The translations under genes were made by a program, and so were the position numbers. The notes beneath the pieces were generated by a model, which saw only the letters and a program-made list of their open reading frames with translations, was not told the DNA's origin and did no database searches. This document shows positions 45,965-56,300 of a stretch of 64,000 nucleotides of DNA, one piece after another. The DNA is from Heliocidaris erythrogramma (taxonomy: Eukaryota; Echinodermata; Echinoidea; Camarodonta; Echinometridae), in the NCBI GenBank assembly GCA_025617745.1, contig CM046870.1, positions 27,423,927 through 27,487,926 on the forward strand. Direction: 5' to 3'. Position 1 is the first letter of the stretch. Each line of letters begins with the position of its first letter.

Positions 45965-47830
45965 GAGGAAATAACATATACAACAGCTTTGGCAACTCTC
46001 GTGGAAAATAAATACAGTGCGAAAGGAAATGAGAGAATAATGGCTGCGTAACTTAAATTAAAGTCCCCCAGAGCTGTCCTCCCTTTTCGAAATTTTTGCA
46101 AAGGCCGAAAAAATGTCTCCGCCGGGAATCGAACCCGGGTCGTTGGCTTAGAACGCCAATGCCTTAACCACTAGACCACAGAGACGGGTTAGTGGCTTCA
46201 ACCTTATTAATTCCTTTGTCAGTGGGCAGGTGAGTTTTGAACAAAGACAAGCCGCGTGCCTCAGCTGGATCCAAGCGAATGCTTTGAGATACATGTATAC
46301 ATTAGAATAATTATTAACAATATTGTGAGGAAATAACATATACAACAGCTTTTGCAACTCTTTATATATATATATATATATATAAACGACTAACGGGTAC
46401 ATTAGGAGGACAGTTTTTGTTCTTTTTCTTTGTTCAACTGTCGACCTAATGTACCAACTGTCGACCTAATGTAGGGGTCGCTATTATGACGAAATAAACT
46501 GCATTGTTAGGTGTCGACTTAATGTACCCGTTAGTCAAATACATGTATATATATATACATACAAAACTGTGGTTATGGCGACCTATAACAATGGGATTTA
46601 TTCCGTCAGTGCGAAAACAACCCGATTACGGGAACATGGAGCCCGGTAATGGGGACATTGGGATGACGTATAACAATGTGAATGTCCCCATAACCATATA
46701 TATACAAGTATATATATATATATATATATATATATGTAAATATATATATATATATATGTATAATTCCTTTTTTGCAGGGCCACTAAGGCTGGAGACCATG
46801 TAAAGAAGGGCTGGGCAGACTGGGCTTATGGGACCAGCAAACTTGGAGTAGTGGCCCTCACCAGAATCCAAGGTCAAAACCTGAGCAAGGATTCAAGCAA
46901 GAAAGATGTTCTCATTAATTGTGTAAGTAACTCTTAATTTCCTGTCATATGAAAGGGTGAGCTGTACTTGCTAACAACTGAAAGTAAAATAATGACATAA
47001 ACAAAAACAGTAAATGATTATCATGAAGTGTAACCAGTGGTGGATTTTTGTTTGTTTGGGGGCATATCCGTGCATTGTGCCCCCTTTTAGAACAGAAACT
47101 GGACCCCCACACTGAGCGAATTTTGGAGGTCTGGCTCCCCAAATTTTTGTCGCCACCCCCACCCCCCCTGAGCGACTTTTTGAGAGCTGGCGAGACCAAA
47201 AAATTACGGGTCTCCCTTTTCCAAAAGTTGACAAACCAGCATTTGTGTGTCCCCCCCTTATACAAAATCCTAGAGCCGCCCCTGAGCGTAACAATCATGA
47301 TCTGGTAATGCTGATGTAATGTTAGTTTGAAGTAAACCAGCGACAACTTCTATAATGATCATATATTTCTCAGTTTTGTAACTATCAGAGGAATAACAAA
47401 AATCAACTAAAAATTACTGAAAAGCATTGCATGCTGACATGGGCCTATGGCACTGTTGTGGACAAAAGACGTGTGGTCCATTTGTACCCAAGGGATAAAC
47501 TCTGTGTAGTTAAGTTTGAAATTATGACAGCAAACAGGAAAAATGTCACCTTGCTATGTTTATGTCCTTTCACATTTTTGTTCTTTCACGTTTTGGTTCC
47601 CTCTTTTCTTGGCCTTACAGTGCTGCCCAGGCTACGTTGAAACAGGCATGACAGCACACCATACCGGCGAGAATGCCAAATTTAGGCTCAGTCCAGACCA
47701 GGGGGCGGACACTCCGGTCTATTTGTCCCTCCTACCGGCTGGGACAAGCGGCCTCCAGGGCAAGCTCTTGTCCAAGAGAACAGTGAAAAACTTCTTTGAG
47801 GAGGACATTGGGCCAATCACGTTCACCTAA
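40627..47830 (+). CDS. Carbonyl reductase-like SDR (paralog B)
   Basis: Exons: 40627-40647, 41558-41824, 42451-42560, 43887-44012, 46778-46922 and 47621-47830, all with AG/GT borders and matching phases. The product is 292 residues. The start MPPKVAV is fixed by the ATG of the 21-nt first exon, spliced in phase to VTGSNSGVGLATVRALCK. Motifs: TGSNSGVG for NADPH, TARN with the cofactor-binding Arg, NNAGAAYK, the catalytic Ser in IVHVASLAAS, YGTSK (Tyr and Lys), and CCCPGY. The last residues are EEDIGPITFT. CBR1-type enzymes act as cytosolic monomers that reduce carbonyl compounds with NADPH. NNAGAAYK differs from NNAGIAYK in A and C. Introns 3 and 4 carry TA arrays, a MITE twice, tRNA-like genes and a THAP-bearing foldback. 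It is in tandem with paralog C. Confidence 0.95.
40884..40938. repeat. Short hairpin insertion with a 9-bp duplication
   Basis: CTAACCCCAGGGAGCTC and GAGCTCCCTGGGGTTAG are perfect 17-bp arms around CAACGC. AGATTCCCC stands on both sides. The corresponding place in paralog C (about 53622) reads AGATTCCCCCTCGACTTGGG once, without the hairpin. It lies in intron 1 of gene B. Confidence 0.7.
42821..42949. mobile_element. GGTTATGGGGAC MITE in a TA array, copy 1
   Basis: ATGGTTATGGGGACCTATAA and the right end ATCCCCATAACCAT are inverted; TATAACAATG phrases pair inside. TA dinucleotide arrays lie on both sides. It is in intron 3 of gene B. Copy 2 is at 46569-46698 in intron 4. Confidence 0.7.
43125..43180 (+). 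pseudogene. tRNA-Arg-like gene lacking its anticodon arm
   Basis: GTCTCCG, the D-arm GTCTAGTGGTTAAGGC and the T-arm CTGGGTTCGATTCCCAG are present, followed by CAGAGACA and a T7 run. The anticodon stem-loop is missing. The flanking sequence (GGCAACTCTCGTGGAAAT upstream, TTTGCGAAAAA downstream) matches the unit around 45985-46190, but this module is in the opposite orientation within it. It is in intron 3 of gene B. Confidence 0.75.
43197..43555. repeat. GA tract, G tract and hAT-like repeat
   Basis: A GAGAAA purine tract (43217-43262), a run of about 27 G (43368-43394), and a hAT-like right end (GTGCCCCCCCTGGATCTGCC) at about 43525-43548. It lies in intron 3 of gene B. No coding content. Confidence 0.6.
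44687..45290. mobile_element. 604-bp foldback element carrying a THAP-like domain start in both arms
   Basis: It is a near-perfect palindrome with ends AGGGAAGGTAAACCCTGGCG and CGCCAGGGTTTACCTTCCCT, flanked by TTAA on both sides (44683-44686 and 45291-45294). Each arm carries ATGGTGTACTGCCAGG. On plus (44905 on) this encodes MVYCQAFGCSNRSGKGGNLS followed by FHSFP. That spacing of Cys residues and the SFHSFP ending fit the start of a THAP zinc-binding domain, found in P-element-type transposases and host proteins. Only about the first 30 residues remain. The centre of the palindrome lies at about 44975. It is in intron 4 of gene B. TTAA suggests piggyBac-like targeting but the ends are not typical. 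Confidence 0.8.
46114..46185 (-). tRNA. tRNA-Arg(UCU)-like gene
   Basis: On the minus strand a complete 72-nt cloverleaf forms: acceptor GTCTCTG with CGGAGAC, D-stem GTCT/AGGC, anticodon stem TTGGC/GCCAA around loop GTTCTAA (anticodon TCT), a four-base variable loop, T-arm CCGGG-TTCGATT-CCCGG, and discriminator A. Internal promoter boxes (TGGTCTAGTGG, GGTTCGATTCC) are intact and a T6 terminator follows at once. It lies antisense in intron 4 of gene B, inside a repeated unit shared with 42985-43200, so it could be a true tRNA gene or the intact head of a tRNA-derived repeat. Confidence 0.8.
46569..46698. mobile_element. GGTTATGGGGAC MITE in a TA array, copy 2
   Basis: It is the same element as 42821-42949 (CTATAACAATGGGATTTATT, GTCAGTGCGAAAACAACC), again bounded by TA arrays, the right one running to within about 20 bp of exon 5 of gene B at 46778. 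Inverted ends GTGGTTATGG and CCATAACCAT. Confidence 0.7.
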
Positions 47831-50180
47831 ACCATATTCTTAACCGTCTCTTTCTAAGTATTCATAGTATACGTATGTAGACATGATCAACCTTTTACAC
47901 TTTTTGCTTTTGAAAGATAGTTGCTTTCACAAGGTAATCGCATGACCAGAACTCAACTTCATCTTTAACCTGAAAACTTTAGTTTCGGACATAATAATTA
48001 TGTCATTCTGTAGCAAATTTAGTTAGAGTATCCTCAAAAAAAAAAAACCTCCTAGCGATTGTTCAATTCAGAAACTTTACTTTCAATCAAATGAGATTCT
48101 TTATTTCTTCTGAAATTTACTCAAAAGAAAAACCTTGCAGGAATTCCTCAAGATTCATTTCCAATTTTTTATTTTGCTACTACATGTATATATATATCGG
48201 TCTGAACAAGAGGGGGCAGTGTAATTTATATCTGTTCAGAGCATGGTGCAGAGCCATCTAAACACAGAGTTTGGCCAACTGTGGTTCAGTAGATAACAAT
48301 ATGGCGCATGGGGGCGCATGTTGCTTTTTGGGGCAAGCATGTAACAAAAGAACGTGTACCATATTGTGTCCAATGAAACTGAAAACGAGTAGGCCAAACT
48401 TGATAGATGGCTCTGAAGGTCACTGTTGGTCATTTTAAGCGCCATCTTTAACACGGAGTGTGGACATTTTTGTTTCCGTGGGGAGCAAGATGGTTCATGT
48501 ATAATGTTACCTTTTAAAAAGGGCAATCCAACTTTGGTGAAAGGTGATTTGTGTGAAAGCAGAAAAATAAGAAAAACCGGATCGTTAAAAGTTTGAGAGA
48601 AATCGGACTAGGAATAAAAAAGTTATGAATGTTTGAAAAATGAGATCACTACATCTATGCGAATCTCAAATTGGCAATTTGGTGAGTCGATTGTGACATA
48701 CTTGTGGACAACTCTCTCGTTTGTCGTACACAAACATATCATTAATTTGTGGTTTTCTCCAAAGCGCCTTTACCCTCGGGGCAGTACTCAAAGTATATTG
48801 GAGATAGCATATTGTTTTAGGTCCTCATGGAAGAAAAAAATCCTACTAAGTATACATTTTGAAAAAATGATATTTTAGTCATTTTGTGTGTTGGAGCGAA
48901 CGGGGGAGTTCTCCGCTACACAACTACATCACAGTGATGTTACCTATTCGGCAAATTTGAAATTCTCATATGTATAGTGATTACAACCTTCAAAAATTCA
49001 TAACTTTCTTATTGTTTGTCCAATTTCGTTCAAACTTTCACCAATCTGATTCTCTGATTTTTCCTCTTTCATTCAGAGCAACTTGCCATTTAATAGGGTA
49101 TTGGGCAAGGACATAAAACAATAATTTGTGCCATGTCGCTACCCACTTTTTCGCATAGTTGGCAAAATCTGTGTTCAGAAAGATGGCTCTTGTCATGTTC
49201 TGTTGAAACTACCACTTAATTGATAATGCCAAAGAGAAAGAAGTATATAAATACCCTGTAATAAGAGTTAATCCAACCTATATTGTTTCTTGTGCTGTAC
49301 AGTTATATGTATCATCCTAAGTCTAATGAATTATTGTCAAAATTTCCATTTTATATGGGCCAGACTCGGTCTGGATAGGGCTATGTACTTAGAGCTTCCA
49401 TGTATAGTTTTTGAGTGTGTATAGATATAAATATTTTCAAAATATTTTTAAATCTCCTTTGAATAGATTACAAGTGAATAACATATTGCAAGAATACATG
49501 TAATGTGAAAATAAAATTTCTAATAACAGTAGTACGCTGATGGTTTCGGTGTGATTTTTTTTAAAACTTCAGTATTCATAAATTGTGAACTAAGTTGTAT
49601 AAAGGGTTTGCCAAAATAGATTTTTTTTTTTAAATGTGATAAATAAAACTCTTTTCAAGAAACGCTTGTATTGCAAGTTTGGTGTTGACTTCATGGGGAA
49701 TAAAGGAATTATTTCATCATAATCTAATGCACTGTCAACAAAAGTAATATCAAAGAATGAGACCAGAGACTGATTACAGAGAAGGCCTATTCTATACTGA
49801 ATAGAAGTATTGTGTTGTCAGTCTATAGTAAATCATGCTAAAACATGGTGAAGTGTATCTGATATTATGTAGGTCTGCGTACTCTGACAATTTGTGTCTT
49901 TTCGCTTTTTGTTGAGGATACAATTATGCAGCAGTATGCGTGGTGAAAAGGTAATTTTGCTATTAAAACTCAGGATGACTACAAGCGAAATGGAATGGTC
50001 TTGCATGGGACGCAGTAGGTTTAATTTGATCTCGCCTGCACAGCGCGCGGAGCGAGACTATAGGCGTCACTATCCCGTCGGCTTAAAAAGAGTAAGTCAT
50101 GTCCACAGAGAATAATGCATCAAATAAATAAGGAGATAAAATTTTCCATTAAAATTTAAACCAAGTTTTTGTAGGTGCCT
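47831..50180 (+). repeat. 3' flank of gene B: hairpin repeat plus duplicated block copy 3
   Basis: A CAGAGCCATCTA-ended MITE lies at 48249-48415. The long hairpin repeat of 8935-9505 recurs at about 48510-49090. The 1.1-kb block of 31640-32735 recurs at 49090-50178 with only small differences, including an extra TATCTGATATTATG-like insertion near 49860. No coding exon is present. A polyadenylation signal for gene B was not clearly recognised. Confidence 0.7.
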
Positions 50181-50424
50181 CTTTTCCAAACAAAGTGCCC
50201 TTTTAGTGTTGTCCCCTTTGACAAATGTTTCGCTGCCCTTGACTTTTGGGCTGCAGTAACAAGAAATGAAAAATGTAGAAAGGAGAGAAATAACCAAAAA
50301 TACTTGTGTTTAATGGATCAAATCTTATGGATTTGATGGGGAGAGAATTTCCTTGACCAGACTTGGCCTGTATAGCCCTTGTCTATTCCCCATTTTCTGT
50401 TTTCCTTTTTTTTGGCCTTTGATG

Positions 50425-50448
50425 GGGGGGGGGGGGGGGGGGGGGGGG
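50425..50448 (+). repeat. G24 tract
   Basis: An uninterrupted G run between genes B and C, one of about eight such runs in the window (others near 22339, 24042, 36043, 36347, 40118, 40154 and 43368). Such runs can form G-quadruplexes and are prone to length error in sequencing. Confidence 0.85.
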
Positions 50449-50534
50449 TGCACGTGACCCGCCCATATAGGCCTACATGTTATCATCCATAACATGGCAA
50501 TAAAATTGATAGCAAATTTTAAGCAAAAACAACA

Positions 50535-50690
50535 AGCAGGTTTTCTGAGATTTGGTTTGGACGGGGTCGTCCAGCTGAACCCTCCAAACCCATACCAAAA
50601 GGGTCCCATTAGGGCCTATTGTGGACTTTGGCTGAAAAAGTGAAATGATTTCAATTATTTTTGCATCTGGGATTTGCACTTTAACGAGAA
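50535..50690 (-). repeat. Inverted copy of the gene B/C upstream flank
   Basis: GAGATTTGGTTTGGACGG and TTTTGCATCTGGGATTTGCA are reverse complements of segments at 39620-39765 (AGTGCAAATCCCAGATGCAA, CCAAACCAAATCTTAGAACG); the first also matches 51770-51830. The upstream flank of gene C therefore has an inverted partial duplicate. Confidence 0.55.
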
Positions 50691-51008
50691 TTTAATATGG
50701 ATGAGGTATTATTCTGAAGATAATATTAACCCATCCATATTTAAGCTATAGGCCAAGATCTAAAAGTAGGGCAATTATTAGGGATTTTCCAACACGAAAT
50801 CATACCTCATGTTTAGAGATTTTTTTTCCTTAAAAAGCAGCCCATTCCCATATTTCATACTTTGGCATGTGCCTTCTCCCCCCCGGGAATTAAACAAAAT
50901 CGCGATTGCAGAAAAAATATATCATTTTTTTCATGTTCGAGTTTATCTTTGTGCTGATCGAGTGGTTTATTCTGAATCCAAATGGCGCTAACAGCATGAA
51001 CAGTGAAC

Positions 51009-51692
51009 ACACTTAGAAAAAAAGGTTCAGGTTTGCACCCTAAATGCCCGGGGGGGGGGGGGCACTCACATATATATGTCACACATGTATGTGCCGCTGT
51101 GACGTCCCCCATTTTCAACCTTCTCGGGTCGCTCCCATGATATGCGATTTTCAGATTTTCACTAACCGCACCTCGATTGGCTTCCGACTCGCTCCCTAGA
51201 ATATGAGAAACAATGCGCACAGCCCATTGTCCGGGAACGGTTGCTCCCTAGCCTCCCAGGCCAGGCCAGCGCAGCGGGGGAGCTGGGCGACCTAGTGCCC
51301 CTAACTGAACGCGGTATTATAGTGCTAGCGGCGGCTCAGCGAGATCAATCTGCATGCGACATCGAGTCAGTGCAGTAACACTGGCAGCACCTTTTTGGGT
51401 GCAATTTTGCATCCTACATGAAAAGGGTGCAAAAATGCACCTTTTTGTTCTTGTTTGCACCCTAAAAGGTGCAACTTTGCACCTTTAAGGGTGCAGAAAA
51501 TTTTGCATCCAAAGGGTGCAAATTTGTACCTTTTCTAAAAGGTACAACTCTGTACCCTTTAAGTGTGCAAAATGTAGCTAACTGCACCCTCACAGGTGCA
51601 AAAAGCTTATTAGGGTGCAAAGTTGCACCCAAAAAGGTGCTGCCTTATTGCATGTGAAGGGTGCAGAATTGTACCTTTATTTCTAAGTGTAC
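51009..51692. mobile_element. MITE with ACACTTAGAAA ends and GGTGCA mini-hairpins
   Basis: The left end ACACTTAGAAAAAAAGGTTC and reversed right end ACACTTAGAAATAAAGGTAC are inverted. The interior (51385-51670) is a series of small palindromes such as AGGTGCAACTTTGCACC and AGGGTGCAAATTTG. A 320-bp GC-rich segment (51050-51370) shared with 24069-24360 sits inside. Upstream of gene C. Confidence 0.6.
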
Positions 51693-52034
51693 AACGAAAA
51701 AGAGTTTGCCGATTCCCTTCTGGATCTTAAAATGTTAACGTGTTATACAAAGTCCCTAAAAACGATACTCAAATGGTTTGGAGTCCTCAACTACACATGA
51801 GACTCCCGTCCAAACCAAATCTTATTAGAACGGATAAACGCCCAACGCCGCTGACTTTCGACGGTACTTGTCTTCTGGTTGTTTTAGTTGAGAATTATCT
51901 GTATGTAGAGCACGTGGCGAAAAAGAAGTAATTTTGCTGACTCAGGATGACAAAGCAAAAAATGAACGCTCGCCTCGATGACATTGTGCACTTTAGACCC
52001 TAGTAGTCTTGATTATTTGCTTTTTGTAAGATAC

Positions 52035-52300
52035 TAGCACTATGAACATGGCGAACAAAGAAGCGGACAAAATATACAGCTCCTCGTTGTACCTTCCACA
52101 ATTGATCTGGTAGACAAAAGAACATCCCTTCATTGCTATTATGTAAAAATATGTAGAACAGGTGTCACATGCATATACAGCTGTTCTACTTATTTTACAT
52201 AATAGCAATGAAGGGATGTTCTTTTGTCTACCAGAGCAATTGTGGAGGGTACTATGAGGAGCTGTATATTCTGTCCGCTCTCTTTGTCATATAGATATCC
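52035..52300. mobile_element. CACTATGAACATGGCGAACA foldback MITE, copy 1
   Basis: CACTATGAACATGGCGAACA starts the left arm; inner arms AAAGAACATCCCTTCATTGC and GCAATGAAGGGATGTTCTTT pair perfectly, as do CTCCTCGTTGTACC and related text. It is absent at the matching place upstream of gene B (about 39990). Its right end is truncated (GTCATATAG). Confidence 0.8.
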
Positions 52301-52320
52301 AATATTTTCTAGTGAGACCA

Positions 52321-52456
52321 GGGGAGCGTTTCATCAAGCGTTTTGTCAATGATTTTTACTGACAAATTTGCTCTCAGCCAATCAGATGCAAGGATCTCTG
52401 TAGCTTATAACAGTTGTCGGTAAAAATCACTGACAAGACGCTTGATGAAACGCTCC
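52321..52456. mobile_element. MITE, GGGGAGCGTTTCATCAAG subfamily, copy 4
   Basis: Same family as 19879-20017 but in reverse orientation: the core reads TCAGCCAATCAGATGCAAGG. Ends GGGGAGCGTTTCATCAAGCG and CTTGATGAAACGCTCC. It is absent at the matching place upstream of gene B, where GGACCTGGATCCTCC is continuous. Confidence 0.85.
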
Positions 52457-52509
52457 TCAGATCCTCCACTGATCATATAGCAATTGTATTTTATTGTAGG
52501 CCTATTCTA

Positions 52510-52745
52510 CACTATGAACATGACGAACAAAGAAGCGGACAATTTATGCTGCTCCTCATTGTACCCTTCACAATTGCACTGGTTAACAAAAGAACATCCA
52601 TTCATTGCTATCCTGTAAAAATATGTAGAACAGGTGTCACATAATAGCAGTGAAGGGATGTCCTTTTGTCTACTAGAGCTATTATTGTGGAGGGTACAAT
52701 GAGGAGCTGCATAAATTGTCCGCTCTCACCGTGTTCATAGTGCTA
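52510..52745. mobile_element. CACTATGAACATG foldback MITE, copy 2
   Basis: Ends CACTATGAACATGACGAACA and CACCGTGTTCATAGTG are inverted; CTA lies on both sides (52510-52512, 52741-52743), suggesting a 3-bp duplication of PIF/Harbinger type. Sequence and arms match copy 1 at 52035-52300. Confidence 0.8.
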
Positions 52746-53314
52746 GAATCTAGATGAAAGAACATGAGAGGGAGTGGGAGAGAGAGAGAGAGAGAGGATG
52801 AAGAGAGAGAGAGAGAGAGAGAAAGGGGTCAAGGGAGGGTGTGGTCGGTGGAGCATGCTGATGACGTTTTGATACACCGAGCAGAGCCAACCTATGAGCA
52901 ACCATGCGGCTCGACACCTCCTCCGGCCACGCCCCACTGATCTCTACGTACGTACAGTACAGAAAGAGATCAGTGCCACGCCCCCACCCGGCCCCTCCCA
53001 TTTTTACGCGTTTACAGTATATGGTAAGCAACACGTTCCCCAGTACTGCATTCATATTTGTGTTGAAGGAACAAATATTACTGTATGGTATGTCAAAGAA
53101 AAATGAAAAAAAAAAATCATTATACATGTATATTCCGGAAAGATTTATCCCTTTCAAATTAGCCGCTTATCTCAGCAAAAATATCTGGAGTGAAATATTT
53201 AACACATTTGCAATATGGTAGCGTTCCATATCATCCGCTTGACTAGCAGTAGCACGATTGAACTTGCCGATTGATTGAACTTGACTAATTTTACTTGACT
53301 AATCAATAATCAAG

Positions 53315-56300
53315 ATGCCTCCTAAAGTGGCTGTTGTAAGTAGATTTTTTGAGTGCACAATGAAGTGATTCTCACCAGCTGTAATACGAAATATTTGATT
53401 TATGAATTAAATGTGGGTCGGCGCAGACTTTTCTCAGCAACGTAGGCCTAGCTCCATCAGCATCGCTCCGGTGACCTGGTGGTGGTGCTTCGGGGCGGAG
53501 TTCTGTTACTGCTGACTCACGGGCCGGCCGGCCGTGTGCGCGGCCGGGTAGAATTTACATGTTTTCCTCTGCAGTCTGCACTCATTGTTCTATTGCTCTC
53601 ATTTTCCTAGTTTTATTACAGCTAGATTCCCCCTCGACTTGGGCTTGAAGGTTTGTAACCAAAAAATTGTGGAGCTCGGAGTCGTAGTTAGTGTAAAACC
53701 AGAAACTTTTGCGAATTGTTAATGACAGCCAATTTTGCAGCAAGAAACTTTCGAAAAATTGTAATCATTTTATGTAATGTTTCCAATTGTGATTTGATTA
53801 TTTTGCGGTGAATCTTGACCAGTCGCAAAAATCGCAAAAGTTTCATGCTCGCACAGATTTCACAGTAATTTCATATATGCCTACAGTAATTACAGTAATT
53901 TCATATATCTAAGTTCTAACTTCTAGTTCTAAGAAACCACTATTCATAGTTATAGTCAATAACCTCGCAGTGTGAGTGAGTCACACCAAGCAATAGTGGT
54001 CATATTGACCACTAATGCCTCAGTCACAATTGGGGCCGGCGGCCGTCCGATAATGGCCTCTGGAGGTCACCGTCCGATTTTCAAAATCGTTGGGTCACCG
54101 GCGAGTTTTGCCGATGTTTGGAAGACGTCGGTCTAGCAGTCACAAGAAATTGCTCCCCGTGCAGTCACTGGACGCATGCCGGTCGACACTTATGAGAGAA
54201 AAACTGACGGACATCAGATGGAGAACGCAGGGAAGCAGGACGGTCACCTTGCGGCCATCTGCCGATAGTAGGTCATCGTGCGATCATCTGGAGGTGGCCC
54301 TGCGGTGTCCTGGCGAGAGGCCTGCGGTCCCCAGGGGGGTAACCGTTCCCGACGTTCCCGACGAGTGACCGATGATTATCGGCCGAATTTGATTGTTTAA
54401 GCGTCCTTTTGGTTTGTTTACACTTGTGTTGACACTGCCGATGTCTGAAATCCATTGCTAGCTTTTAACTCCGCGCTAAAAGTTGACGATGCCCCCAAAA
54501 CACGACGATGAGCCTGATTAGCGTCCGATTGTCTGCCGGTCACCGTACGAATGCTCCGATGACCGCCCGATTTTAGACCAAAAACTCATCAGACGGGGCC
54601 CGTAAATGGCATCAGAGCCTATTGTGACTGAGGCATAAGCGGGACGAATGCAAAAATACTACATATTTTTTGTCACATGTACTAAAGGTATGGAGGGAAA
54701 GTAAGATAAATATTTCAAATACTTTCCTTTCAAATTCAGCTCTTAAAAACCTCACTCCTACCTTTAATGGCCGTTAGGAAAAACTGATATTTCCAGCAAA
54801 ATCCAAAGTCAAAATCATGTCCAAAACCGAAGGAATCCCCACCGATTTTTTTCTTGGTTGCATGTTGTTTTCATACCGCCGATGTTTTAGACTAAACTCG
54901 GCCAATAAAATTTTGTTCACAAAGAAACTCGGTATTGCGCGCACATTGATCTCTACGGTCGCGCACACAGAAAATGCCAATTTTGAGTGAATGTTGGTGA
55001 CTTTTGTGCACTGGTGTTTGAAAGTGTTGAGCTGTATGATTGCCTAGAGTCTACACACAAAGTATAGGAATATCACTATGAGTGGTTATAGTTTTTAAAT
55101 TTTTGCTAAATTTAACATAAGTTTCATTCATAAATATGAATGATTTATTGCTACATTGAGGTATAAATGGTTTTCATGATTATTTTGGTTGCAGTGTGGT
55201 GCTGACAGAAGCTAAAATTAGTGCAAGATCATTCTTCAATTTGTCTTTCTTTTCAATTTTACAGGTAACTGGAAGCAACTCTGGAGTCGGTCTAGCTATC
55301 GTGCGAGCCCTCTGCAAGCACTTTGGTGAGAATGGGGTAGTATACTTGAATGCCAGGAACGAGGAGCGCGGGATGCAGGCCTTGGAAGTCTTGAAGAAAG
55401 AGGGCCTCAATCCTAGATTCCACCTTCTTGATGTCAACGATGTGACGAGCATGGAGAAACTTCGAGATGACATCCAGACTGAACATGGCGGCTTGGACAT
55501 CCTGGTTAACAATGCAGGCATTGCTTACAAGGTGAGTATGATCAGGGGCTAATGTGTTGACCATCAGGGCCCTGTTTCATAAAACTTGTCATCAATGACA
55601 GGTTGCAGTAACTGTTAAGCTACTGAAATCCTTGCATCTGATTGGCTGAGAGCAAATTTGTCGGTAAAAATCACTGACAAGACACTTGATGAAACGCCCC
55701 CCAGGTCATATAAAAACACTTTGGAAGAATAGCGGCCCAGAATAGATACAGACCACAATACCAACGGCCCATGAGACCGACATGTCAGTCTCACTGTCTT
55801 TCTAACAACTTTTCTGAGGGGCCACAAGACTGACATTGTCTTGTGGGCTATTGATCCAGTGAGCTTCTCAGACCCGTGGGCCATCAGTCTCATTGGCTGT
55901 TGGTGTACTGGGATGTACCTTGGAGCAATATATTCATAACTTTCTTTTCATCGGAATTGGTTGGTGAAGTTGAAAAATGCTGGTTTGTATGAAATGTTTT
56001 GAATGTTGCGCAGATATTAACCGATGATTTGTCCCAATTTTTTTTTTCTCATGACATTTAACATTATTTTACTACCATAAAAGATTGCATAATTTTCAGA
56101 ATAGCATGCCAGGGGTCAATCAAACAGCACAAGAAGTTGTCATGTACATCACAATATATATTCAATTTATTTATTTATTGTATTTTTTCTTCTTTGATCA
56201 ATCTGTTACAAAGGGACTATTAAGATGTAGCCTTAGGTGTTATTACTATACCGTGCCAGAAATGTCACACCTATGTTTTGAGATTCATAATTTTGCTGAA

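Larger units (their letters stand above)
51740..53314 (+). promoter_or_regulatory. Upstream region of carbonyl reductase C, shared with B
   Basis: Collinear with 39640-40626. Shared elements in order are the E-box phrase AGAGCACGTGGCG, GACTCAGGATGACAAAGC, GCATGCTGATGACGTTTTGA, two CCACGCCCC boxes (about 52930 and 52978) with ACTGATCTCT / AGAGATCAGT between them, GTATGTCAAAGAAAAAT, and GCTTGACTAGCA before the ATG. Compared with B this copy contains three extra transposon insertions (about 52035-52300, 52321-52456 and 52510-52745). No TATA box was recognised. Confidence 0.6.
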
